The notes below the pieces were generated by a model. The model was given only the letters and a program-made list of their open reading frames with translations. It was not told the origin of the DNA and did not search any database. A DNA stretch of 64,000 nucleotides from Rhizobiales bacterium TNE-4 (GTDB lineage: Bacteria > Pseudomonadota > Alphaproteobacteria > Rhizobiales > Beijerinckiaceae), in NCBI GenBank assembly GCA_019083985.1, contig JAHRCV010000002.1, forward strand, positions 186,001-250,000, written 5' to 3'. The position numbers were made by a program, and so were the translations under genes. Position 1 is the first letter of the stretch, and each line of letters starts with the position of its first letter. Below, one piece after another: positions 9,531-17,898 of the stretch.

Positions 9531-11510
9531 ATGGCCACGAAGACGAATGAGAAGCAGGAAGGCGAGGTCATCGAGGCCCCGCAGACGGACAGTCCCCTTT
9601 TGGATCTGACCGATGCGGCCGTCAAAAAGATGATCAAAACCGCCAAGAAGCGCGGCTACGTCACCTATGACGAGTTGAATGAAGTCCTGCCTTCGGATCA
9701 GACCACATCCGATCAGATTGAAGACATCTACGCGATGCTCAATGAAATGGGCATCAACGTCGTCGAGCCGGAAGAAGCGAGCGAAGACGGCGCGGCCGAA
9801 GGGGCCGACGAGGCGGATGATGAAGAAGGCGGCGATCTCGTCGAAGCTTCGCCACGCGCCATCGCCACGACCGAAAAGAAATCCGAACCCGGCGAACGCA
9901 CCGACGATCCCGTCCGCATGTATCTGCGCGAAATGGGCTCGGTCGAGCTGTTGTCGCGCGAAGGCGAAATCGCGATCGCGAAGCGCATCGAGGCCGGCCG
10001 CGAAGCGATGATTGCGGGCCTCTGCGAGAGCCCCCTCACCTTCCAAGCGATCATCATCTGGCGCGATGAATTGAATGACGGCAAGGTGCTCTTGCGCGAC
10101 ATTATCGATCTCGAAGCCACCTATGCCGGCCCTGAAGGCCGCGGTGCGCCGAAGATCGACGCCGATGCTGAGCCCGAAACCGAAGAAGGTGCCGAGCCCG
10201 AGATCCCTGAAGGCGATCTCGAAGAAGACGACATGGAAAACAACGTGTCGCTCTCGGCCATGGAAGCCGAGCTGAAGCCAAAGGTTCTCGAAACCTTCGA
10301 CAGCATCGCTGACACCTATAAGAAGTTACGCCGCCTGCAGGACCAGAAGGTCGAAGCGAAACTGCAGAATGACTCGCTCACGCCGGCGCAGGAACGCAAA
10401 TACAAGAAGCTGAAGGAGGAGATCGTCACCTTCGTGAAATCTCTATCCCTCAACCAGAACCGCATCGATGCGCTGGTCGAGCAGCTCTACGACATCAACA
10501 AGCGCCTCATGGGCCTTGAAGGCCGCCTGCTGCGCTTGGCTGAAAGCCACAAGGTCGGTCGCGAAGACTTCCTGAAAAACTATCAGGGCTCAGAACTCGA
10601 CCCGAAATGGTTGCTGCGCGTGTCGAAGCTCGGCACCAAGGGGTGGAAGCAATTCGTTGCCGCGGAGAAGGACGGCATCCGCGATATCCGTCAGGATATC
10701 CATGCGCTCGCGTCTGAGACCGGCCTCGAAATTCAGGAATTCCGCCGCATCGTCCATCTCGTGCAGAAGGGCGAACGCGAAGCGCGCCAAGCGAAGAAGG
10801 AAATGGTCGAGGCCAATTTGCGTCTCGTGATTTCCATCGCCAAGAAATACACCAATCGCGGTCTGCAATTCCTCGATCTCATTCAGGAAGGCAATATCGG
10901 CCTGATGAAAGCGGTCGATAAATTCGAATATCGCCGCGGTTATAAATTCTCGACCTATGCGACCTGGTGGATTCGTCAGGCAATTACCCGCTCCATCGCG
11001 GATCAAGCCCGTACCATCCGTATCCCCGTGCACATGATCGAGACGATCAACAAGATCGTGCGCACGTCGCGCCAGATGCTGCATGAAATCGGCCGCGAGC
11101 CGACGCCGGAAGAGCTGGCCGAAAAGCTCGCCATGCCGCTTGAAAAGGTGCGCAAGGTTCTCAAGATCGCGAAGGAGCCGATCTCGCTCGAAACGCCGAT
11201 TGGCGACGAGGAAGATTCGCATCTTGGCGATTTCATCGAGGACAAGAACGCGATTTTGCCGATCGACGCGGCGATCCAGTCGAATTTGCGCGAGACAACA
11301 ACGCGCGTTCTGGCATCGCTTACGCCGCGTGAAGAGCGCGTGCTGCGCATGCGCTTCGGTATCGGCATGAACACCGACCACACGCTGGAAGAAGTCGGCC
11401 AGCAATTCTCGGTGACACGTGAACGTATCCGTCAGATCGAGGCGAAGGCGCTGCGCAAGCTCAAGCATCCAAGCCGCTCGCGCAAGCTCAGAAGCTTCCT
11501 CGACAATTGA
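9531..11510 (+). CDS. rpoD: RNA polymerase primary sigma factor RpoD (sigma-70)
   Basis: The housekeeping sigma factor. The 659-residue protein has region 1.1 ([22 protein letters not shown]), region 1.2 ([17 protein letters not shown]), a long non-conserved acidic insert, region 2 with the -10 reading helix ([36 protein letters not shown]), region 3, and region 4 with the -35 helix-turn-helix ([24 protein letters not shown]). The start at 9531 (MATKTNEKQ) matches the usual N-terminus; an upstream GTG at 9480 gives atypical sequence. A 189-bp leader after dnaG contains a GC-rich hairpin around 9446-9471. A strong terminator follows. Confidence 0.98.
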   Translation: MATKTNEKQEGEVIEAPQTDSPLLDLTDAAVKKMIKTAKKRGYVTYDELNEVLPSDQTTSDQIEDIYAMLNEMGINVVEPEEASEDGAAEGADEADDEEGGDLVEASPRAIATTEKKSEPGERTDDPVRMYLREMGSVELLSREGEIAIAKRIEAGREAMIAGLCESPLTFQAIIIWRDELNDGKVLLRDIIDLEATYAGPEGRGAPKIDADAEPETEEGAEPEIPEGDLEEDDMENNVSLSAMEAELKPKVLETFDSIADTYKKLRRLQDQKVEAKLQNDSLTPAQERKYKKLKEEIVTFVKSLSLNQNRIDALVEQLYDINKRLMGLEGRLLRLAESHKVGREDFLKNYQGSELDPKWLLRVSKLGTKGWKQFVAAEKDGIRDIRQDIHALASETGLEIQEFRRIVHLVQKGEREARQAKKEMVEANLRLVISIAKKYTNRGLQFLDLIQEGNIGLMKAVDKFEYRRGYKFSTYATWWIRQAITRSIADQARTIRIPVHMIETINKIVRTSRQMLHEIGREPTPEELAEKLAMPLEKVRKVLKIAKEPISLETPIGDEEDSHLGDFIEDKNAILPIDAAIQSNLRETTTRVLASLTPREERVLRMRFGIGMNTDHTLEEVGQQFSVTRERIRQIEAKALRKLKHPSRSRKLRSFLDN

Positions 11511-11530
11511 TCGTCATGATGATGCAAAAA

Positions 11531-11556
11531 GCCCCGCCACCGTGCGGGGCTTTTTT
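11531..11556 (+). terminator. Intrinsic terminator of rpoD
   Basis: Stem GCCCCGC/GCGGGGC with loop CACCGT and six T residues directly after it, 20 bp downstream of the rpoD stop codon. Confidence 0.92.
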
Positions 11557-11585
11557 GTTGGGCCAAGAACTTTTTGTTGGACCAA

Positions 11586-11612
11586 GAAAAAGGGCGCTGT
11601 TGCCAGCGCCCT
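11586..11612 (-). terminator. Intrinsic terminator of the porin-like gene
   Basis: On the minus strand the stem GGGCGCTG/CAGCGCCC with a TTGC-complement loop is followed by a T run. It lies 28 bp beyond the stop of the minus-strand TorF-like gene and faces the rpoD terminator. Confidence 0.85.
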
Positions 11613-11639
11613 TCAAGATGACACAACGCGGGAGGAGAC

Positions 11640-12557
11640 TTACTTCGGTGCGAAGATGCCCGTCTGGCTACCGGTGATATCGACTGACAATGTGGCAATG
11701 AAGGCCTGTCCGCACCAATTCGATTTGCCGCTGCCGCTATAGACGCCCGACGGATCGGAGGTCAGCACAAAGCATTGGCTCTTCGACAGGTTCGTATCGT
11801 GATAGCGCAGATCGAGCGTGGCGATCTGATAAGTGTAGCCAACACCAATATTGCCATAGGTGTAATCGGGGAGACGAACGCTACCGAGCAGCGCATTTGT
11901 CGTACCGAGGAAATAGCGCCCGATCTCACCAGAGATGTAACCGCCCTTCAGGAAAGGCGTGTTGTATTTCGCCGTGAGCGACGTGTAGGTGCCCTGCGCG
12001 CCAGTACCGAGCCAGTTCCACGTCCAGAACACATTGGCGCCAACCGTGAGATCTTCCCACGTATATGCGCCTTTGCCCGCAAGTTCGAACATGTCGGTGT
12101 TCTTCGGCGTCCAAATGGTGTTGTTGTAGATCAGCTGCGTTTCGTTCGGATAGATGTAGCCGATACCACCGAAATCGAAAGTGAAGTCGCCGAATTTCGG
12201 TCTGATGCCGAAGGTCAGATCGATTTCCATCGACGGCTTGGTAGCAAGATCAACCGAGCTACCCGCCACGCCGACATAGAAAAAATTGTCCATGAATTGC
12301 AGTTCGCCATAGGCTTGAACCGCCGGATTTCCGTTCGACTGCGAGATCCCTCGAAAGTTGTAATCCGTGAGACCACGCGCACCGACAACGAAATCGAATG
12401 GCACAGGGGAAGGCGGCGGTGGCGGCGCTGCTTCCTTCTTGGTGGTGGCATCGGCGGCGAGCGCTGCGCCCGACATCATTACAGCAAAGACCGCGCCTGC
12501 CAATTTCATGCGCGCTGTGCCCCGGATCAGCGAAGAGAATGCATGTTTCTTGATCAT
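11640..12557 (-). CDS. TorF family putative porin (outer-membrane beta-barrel)
   Basis: A 305-residue exported protein. After a signal peptide (hydrophobic LAGAVFAVMMSGAALAAD) comes a Pro-rich linker (PPPPPSPVPFDF) and then alternating amphipathic strands typical of a small barrel: FVVGARGLTDYNFRGISQSNGNPAVQAYGEL is the hallmark N-terminal block of the Gcw_chp/TIGR02001 (TorF) family. The ATG at 12555-12557 starts MIKKHAF; a TTG upstream was rejected. The very C-terminal residue is Lys after several barrel strands, so the usual terminal aromatic is absent. Such proteins are predicted pores of unknown specificity. It is monocistronic, bounded by its own terminator. Confidence 0.82.
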   Translation of the reverse strand: MIKKHAFSSLIRGTARMKLAGAVFAVMMSGAALAADATTKKEAAPPPPPSPVPFDFVVGARGLTDYNFRGISQSNGNPAVQAYGELQFMDNFFYVGVAGSSVDLATKPSMEIDLTFGIRPKFGDFTFDFGGIGYIYPNETQLIYNNTIWTPKNTDMFELAGKGAYTWEDLTVGANVFWTWNWLGTGAQGTYTSLTAKYNTPFLKGGYISGEIGRYFLGTTNALLGSVRLPDYTYGNIGVGYTYQIATLDLRYHDTNLSKSQCFVLTSDPSGVYSGSGKSNWCGQAFIATLSVDITGSQTGIFAPK

Positions 12558-12682
12558 TTTAGCCCCATTCGTCGTCAAAACGGCAATTTCCAAATCGGGG
12601 GAGCAAAATGATTGCCAGCGTTTGCGCCGTGCCGAGGCCTCAGACCGAGCGCGAGGACACTGTGACGTTTTGGCATCAGCAT

Positions 12683-12711
12683 TTGACGCTGACGGATTGG
12701 AACTTTACAAT
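12683..12711 (+). promoter_or_regulatory. Strong sigma-70 promoter for the 84-residue orphan gene
   Basis: TTGACG (12683-12688) and TACAAT (12706-12711) are separated by exactly 17 bp, close to the consensus. The predicted transcript starts near 12718, about 50 nt before the ATG at 12769. It lies inside a 67-codon open frame beginning at 12608, which argues against that frame being a gene. Confidence 0.7.
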
Positions 12712-12768
12712 CGAACCGGGTGTTGTTTCCCGCTTGCTGTTGCAAGCTTCATTTTTTTGGGGGTTGTC

Positions 12769-13023
12769 ATGTCGTCGTCTCGGTCGAGCTTTGCAGTGTC
12801 CCGCCTCGTGAACCGTCATCTTTCCGCACTTGTCACCGAAGCCCGCAGCGCTGGTATGCAGCTTGAGGATTTGACGATTGAGCTCGCAGCCCACGCCAAT
12901 TGCGCCGCTCTGAGTTTCTGGTCAGCGGATGATCTTCACTCGCTTCTCGAAGCAGCGGCTGCCGAAGCCTCGCCGCAAGCTGTGGCCGAATGGAAACACA
13001 TCGAGCCCATGGGCCGGGCGTAA
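12769..13023 (+). CDS. Small orphan protein, 84 residues, function unknown
   Basis: I do not recognise a family. The ATG at 12769 follows a GGGGG-type ribosome-binding sequence and a near-consensus promoter. The protein begins MSSSRSSFAVSRLVNRHLSALVTEARSAG and is Ala/Leu-rich and probably helical, with no signal peptide or membrane segment. A C-terminal stretch (DDLHSLLEAAAAEASPQAVAEWKH) suggests an amphipathic helix. It is divergent from the porin gene and 129 bp upstream of a winged-helix regulator gene, with which it might be transcribed. Its expression signals make it a likely real gene although the product is unassigned. Confidence 0.7.
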   Translation: MSSSRSSFAVSRLVNRHLSALVTEARSAGMQLEDLTIELAAHANCAALSFWSADDLHSLLEAAAAEASPQAVAEWKHIEPMGRA

Positions 13024-13152
13024 CGCTTCGCTCTAAATCATTAAAACTCATTTTAGGGTTTTGCGCCTTAAAGGGGTATAATTGCCGCTTTATGCGACAG
13101 AGATTCAATGTTTTGTGGATGTCTCAATCTTTCGCGTAGCCGTGCAGTCCTG

Positions 13153-13554
13153 ATGAGCTCCCCCAAAAAAGAAGTACCCCCTTCTGCATCTCTGTCCCCA
13201 ACGCAATTGCCGCCTTTGGTTCGCCTTGAACTCGAGCTCTTGCGTATGCGTCGCCGCGCCGTGGGCGATGAGCAGGGTGATCCCGTCTGGGCCATGGTTC
13301 TGGAGCTTTGCGCCGCGCGGTTGGAAGGTCGGGAGGTCTCCGTCACGAGCCTTTGCTTGGCTTCCGGCCTGCCCGTCACGACCGCCTTGAGGCGCCTGGA
13401 CGAACTTGAACACGATGGCCGCATCACCCGCAGCCCGGACAAGAACGACCGCCGTCGCGTCTTCGTGGCACTCAAGAGCGAGTTTCACGATCGCCTTCTC
13501 GAACAATTGGTGGCGATGGCACGCGTCAGAAGCGAGTTTTCCTTCACTGAATGA
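13153..13554 (+). CDS. Winged-helix (MarR-like) transcriptional regulator
   Basis: A 133-residue DNA-binding protein. The middle part (VSVTSLCLASGLPVTTALRRLDELEHDGRITRS) is a helix-turn-helix with recognition helix, and DKNDRRRVFVAL is the MarR-type wing. There is no obvious effector domain beyond the terminal helices. The start at 13153 (MSSPKKEVPP) is chosen because the 15 residues added by the ATG at 13108 are Cys-rich and atypical; that longer form (148 residues) remains possible. Targets are unknown. About 215 nt of non-coding sequence with two hairpins lie between the stop and a terminator. Confidence 0.75.
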   Translation: MSSPKKEVPPSASLSPTQLPPLVRLELELLRMRRRAVGDEQGDPVWAMVLELCAARLEGREVSVTSLCLASGLPVTTALRRLDELEHDGRITRSPDKNDRRRVFVALKSEFHDRLLEQLVAMARVRSEFSFTE

Positions 13555-13654
13555 ACGTTACCTAACTGCATATTGCCATAGGCCGTGCATAAAATAATGG
13601 GCAGGCATGTTGCCATATGCGTTGTTCGCAGGCCTCGTCGGACGCATAGTGCAA

Positions 13655-13799
13655 CAGGTTCGCTTGAGTGGCACCATCCCCCTCCCGGTGCCATGCTCAA
13701 TGCAGACCGTTCCCCTCTGGAAGTTTTCGGGCCAAGTAGCGTCTACGTTCAAAGCCCGATCTGACTTCAAGGCCCGATCCAATGGATTGGGCCTTTTTT
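13655..13799 (+). ncRNA. Candidate small RNA or 3'-UTR RNA with C/U-rich hairpin loop
   Basis: Between the winged-helix gene and a strong terminator lies a hairpin (TGAG-T-GGCACC paired with GGTGCCA-tg-CTCA, 13665-13699) whose loop reads ATCCCCCTCCC, resembling the anti-Shine-Dalgarno loops of alphaproteobacterial CCUCCUCCC-type small RNAs. The terminator at 13769-13799 would give the 3' end. The 5' boundary is a guess; a TAAAAT at 13590-13595 is a weak -10 candidate. It could instead be the 3' untranslated region of the upstream regulator gene. Confidence 0.35.
13769..13799 (+). terminator. Intrinsic terminator
   Basis: Twelve-pair stem AAGGCCCGATCC/GGATTGGGCCTT (one G-T pair), three-base loop AAT, followed by a run of T residues. 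It ends transcription from the winged-helix gene or from a separate small RNA. Confidence 0.85.
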
Positions 13800-13993
13800 A
13801 TTGATATCTATACTTACACTTTGCAGAACTCAGAGAATTCTTTTGAGTCTTTACTGATTATCAAAGAGAATTTTTTGTCCTATACTTTTACAAACAGTCA
13901 TCGCATCACATGGATGGATCTCTCCTAACTTTATCTTTGGCGTCGATCTTCTCAATTCCGGCGTTGTGTCGGTGTGCATGCAAGAAGTGAGCA
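13800..13993. other. AT-rich non-coding spacer
   Basis: Between the terminator and the truncated secreted-protein fragments. It is visibly richer in A and T than the housekeeping regions and contains no convincing open frame, tRNA or repeat. It may mark the edge of the AT-richer segment that includes the RTX gene. Confidence 0.5.
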
Positions 13994-14095
13994 ATGCTGA
14001 AGCGTATCCTACTTTCGACAGTCTTCGCCACGATCGCCCTATCCCCCTCTTGGCCGACCTGCGATCGCGAACAACGCCCCTGGCCTTACGCTTGA
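13994..14095 (+). pseudogene. N-terminal fragment of a secreted protein (signal peptide only)
   Basis: A purine-rich AAGAAGTGAG precedes an ATG that opens MLKRILLSTVFATIALSPSW, a good Sec signal peptide, but the frame runs only 33 residues and loses any recognisable domain where it meets, head to head, the truncated 3' end of the DUF992-like gene on the other strand. It looks like the 5' end of a gene lost by rearrangement. A genuine short secreted peptide cannot be excluded. Confidence 0.35.
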
Positions 14096-14377
14096 TGATG
14101 GCGCAACCACGGCCCAAACGATCTTGCCCTTCTGTGTAGCACCAATATCGAGGCCGAATTTGCGGATGGTCCCGACATAGGTCTCTTGCCGCCCCCGCGT
14201 TGGCTTGAAGATGCACGATAAAGCCTTGCTGGACGTGATAATGAAACCCGGCCCGCCGGCAATGTTACACTCCAAAGCACCGATCCGACTTGTGGTGCCG
14301 GTCGACTGTGACGCGACGGGTAACGCGAACAGACAGGCCACGCCGCACGCGGCCCAACGCCAAGATAAAAATGACAT
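14039..14377 (-). pseudogene. DUF992-like secreted protein, C-terminally truncated
   Basis: A 112-residue open frame with signal peptide (MSFLSWRWAACGVACLFALPVAS) and the first two thirds of a DUF992 domain: IGALECNIAGGPGFIITSSKALSCIF, then TYVGTIRKFGLDIGATQKGKIVWAVVAPSSS and RPGAL. Family members continue from this point for roughly 50 residues rich in Gly/Ala and ending with a Gln-Pro-Val-type strand; here the frame leaves the family after RPGAL and stops 11 codons later. No frame nearby restores it, so this is a truncation and not a simple frameshift. A good GGAGAG site precedes the start, so it may still be translated. DUF992 function is unknown. Confidence 0.65.
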
Positions 14378-14387
14378 GAGAAGCTCT

Positions 14388-14419
14388 CCACGATTGAGGT
14401 GAATGTTCCTCAACCGTGG
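14388..14419 (-). promoter_or_regulatory. Leader hairpin abutting the Shine-Dalgarno site of the DUF992-like gene
   Basis: Arms CCACGATTGAGG and CCTCAACCGTGG form a 12-position palindrome with one mismatch and an eight-base loop. On the transcript its 3' arm ends in CGTGG, which overlaps the first G residues of the GGAGAG ribosome-binding site. It could mask translation start or act as a DNA operator. Confidence 0.4.
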
Positions 14420-14464
14420 AATAAGGCAATGCGTTCCCTGTAGATCCCAGAAAGCCGAGACTTC

Positions 14465-16369
14465 TTACAGTTCAACGAACGTAACCTGACCCAAATATCT
14501 TTGAAATTTAAATGGATCCATATTCATATTTTCGAGCGTCAGGGTGTTTCCCTGACCAAAATCGAACCTAATACTTGAGCCCACTTGTGAGGCATATGAC
14601 ATAAGCGTGACATAATCACTGACAAGGGACTTACTAATCAGAAGCCTGTCAAAGACCGGCCCGTTCCCCGCCAGCGTGAAATCACGGATGATGTCGGCAC
14701 CATAGTTTAACTTGTAGAGAAAATAATCCTGATCCGCACCACCAATCAAGAGATCGTCGCCTTCGCGGCCATCCAGACCATCAACACCAACATTTCCAAA
14801 CAGCACATCATCGAATCGACTTCCACGAAGTTCGTTGTTCAGCGCATTACCTGTTAAAGAGAGCCCTGTGGTCGCTGCATTATCGGCCCAAAGATGTTCG
14901 ACATGATCAGGCAGCATGTAATCAATCGATGCGTGCACAGTGTCGCTACCGTTGCCTAAACTTTCGATCACTTGATCGCTAACATCATTGACCCAATACG
15001 AATCATGACCCGCGCCACCGATCATGATGTCAGCACCACCTGCACCATTCAGGCTATCTGCACCGCCGCGACCTTCAAGCACATTGGCACCCCCATCGCC
15101 GACGATAAAATCCTCAACATCAGTCCCAATTACATTTTCAATTGACACCAACACGTCCTCGTTACCAAAGCCGTCCCACACGGTTCCGGCTAGTAGACTG
15201 ACAAAAAGCTGCGCCGTTCCACCCGCTATGCGGTCGCCGCTATAGTCTACCGTTTCAATTCCATCGCCACCATTGAGGCTGTCATTACCAGCGCCGCCAA
15301 CAAGTACATTACTTGCGTCAGATCCTACAATGTAATCAGCGAAGGCTGTGCCAATGATATTTTGAATGGAAATGAGAGTGTCGATAGACCCAAATCCATC
15401 CAAGGCGGTTCCAGCACTGATAAACTTTCCACGAAATCCGATATTCTTCGTCGTCATATTGACGAGAATACCGGAATTGCCGCCCTCGCTTGCATCTCGG
15501 GAATAATCCACGGTGTTAGTATCGGCGCCACCATCAAGTGTATCGTTGCCGCGGAGCCCACACAGCGTATCGTGTCCCGCATTGCCGAAGAGTTTGTTAT
15601 CGCGTTCATTACCGACGATAACATCATCGCTTGATCCACCCCTCGCCTCATCAAGCTTAACGCCGGGAACGTTAATGATGTTCAGACCAAACCAACTGCC
15701 AGCCTTGCTGGTCATCGTCCCAAAGAGACGTCGTCCATTGATGACGCTGTTTTGAGTCAGCTCGGACGCTCGCAGATCAATGCGCAACTGCGTCGAGAAA
15801 TTCTGGAAGTTCAGAATATTGTAGCCCGTGTCGCGCCAAACAAAGTCATACAAGAAGTTTTCGTAGAGATTACGTACAGTCGTTTGTTGAGGACCACCAA
15901 CGCCATTACTGGTCGTCCGATAAGCACGAAATGTCAAAGGCTTATCGCCTGCGCCCCAGCTAAACTCAGTCCGTTCCGAATCCCATTCACGCACACCAAA
16001 ACGGCGCTGTAGTGTGATAAAATCTTGAATACGAAGCGCAGGACCACCAAACGGCCTGCCGCGGACAGTGAATTGCCCAGAAAGATTGGAGTGCTTCATA
16101 TAGCCCAATGCATGAAAGGTTTCATGCATGATCTCTTCGTCACTTACAAAACGACCACGTAATTGGACACCACCATTACCACCCGTCGACGGCCCAGTTT
16201 GTTTTGGACCGTAAGTGTAGGTGATGTCGGTCGAATTTTGGCTGCCGACCTCAATGTTGAAATAGCCTTCAAGTTGAGCCCAGAGACTCTCAATCACACG
16301 CCGCGTATATGTTCCGGGGCCTAGATTGTTCTTGAAATTCAGATTGAACCGTCTAATCGGCTTTGACAT
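14465..16369 (-). CDS. RTX repeat protein with N-terminal metalloprotease-like domain
   Basis: A 634-residue predicted secreted protein. Residues about 1-180 form a protease-like domain with HETFHALGYMKH (H82, E83, H86, G89, H93): close to the metzincin/serralysin HExxHxxGxxH but with one extra residue before the third His. I see no clear Met-turn. From about residue 280 onward there are several blocks of Gly/Asp calcium-binding nonapeptides (GGAGNDSLNGG, GRGGADSLNG, GREGDDLLIGG), with a roughly 90-residue unit (VDYS...DGFG...IENVIGT) present twice. RTX proteins usually leave by a type I system, not present here, without a cleaved signal. The start has AAGG 4 nt from the ATG. The gene is AT-richer than its surroundings. 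Confidence 0.85.
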   Translation of the reverse strand: MSKPIRRFNLNFKNNLGPGTYTRRVIESLWAQLEGYFNIEVGSQNSTDITYTYGPKQTGPSTGGNGGVQLRGRFVSDEEIMHETFHALGYMKHSNLSGQFTVRGRPFGGPALRIQDFITLQRRFGVREWDSERTEFSWGAGDKPLTFRAYRTTSNGVGGPQQTTVRNLYENFLYDFVWRDTGYNILNFQNFSTQLRIDLRASELTQNSVINGRRLFGTMTSKAGSWFGLNIINVPGVKLDEARGGSSDDVIVGNERDNKLFGNAGHDTLCGLRGNDTLDGGADTNTVDYSRDASEGGNSGILVNMTTKNIGFRGKFISAGTALDGFGSIDTLISIQNIIGTAFADYIVGSDASNVLVGGAGNDSLNGGDGIETVDYSGDRIAGGTAQLFVSLLAGTVWDGFGNEDVLVSIENVIGTDVEDFIVGDGGANVLEGRGGADSLNGAGGADIMIGGAGHDSYWVNDVSDQVIESLGNGSDTVHASIDYMLPDHVEHLWADNAATTGLSLTGNALNNELRGSRFDDVLFGNVGVDGLDGREGDDLLIGGADQDYFLYKLNYGADIIRDFTLAGNGPVFDRLLISKSLVSDYVTLMSYASQVGSSIRFDFGQGNTLTLENMNMDPFKFQRYLGQVTFVEL

Positions 16370-16457
16370 GACTACCTTCTTTTTAATTCTTATTGAAAAT
16401 TTTTTATCCAGCACTGGAAAAGAAAAATAAAACAAACGGCGTAGCAAGCATAAAAAT

Positions 16458-16486
16458 GAAAAAAGCCGCAAATAATGCGGCTTTTC
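16458..16486 (-). terminator. Intrinsic terminator downstream of aspC
   Basis: AAAAGCCGCA/TGCGGCTTTT with loop AATAA; on the minus strand it is followed by a T run. It lies about 30 bp after the aminotransferase stop codon and before the RTX gene on the same strand, so the RTX gene must have its own promoter. Confidence 0.85.
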
Positions 16487-16515
16487 TATCAGAGGTTGAT
16501 TATAATTTTACTGAT

Positions 16516-17829
<1,314 letters not shown>

Positions 17830-17898
17830 TCAAACCGGCTCTTTCATTATTGCTTAAAGGGCCTCGTTACAATGCTAGGTAACGTTGGGGAATAGTTT

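Noticed and set aside
12608-12811. 67-codon plus-strand frame with a good GGGGGAG site
   Set aside because: A near-consensus promoter with its start site lies inside it, and it overlaps the better-supported 84-residue gene; no family features.
13607-13804. 65-codon plus-strand frame
   Set aside because: It reads through the hairpin and the terminator and has no ribosome-binding site; the region is better explained as RNA structure.
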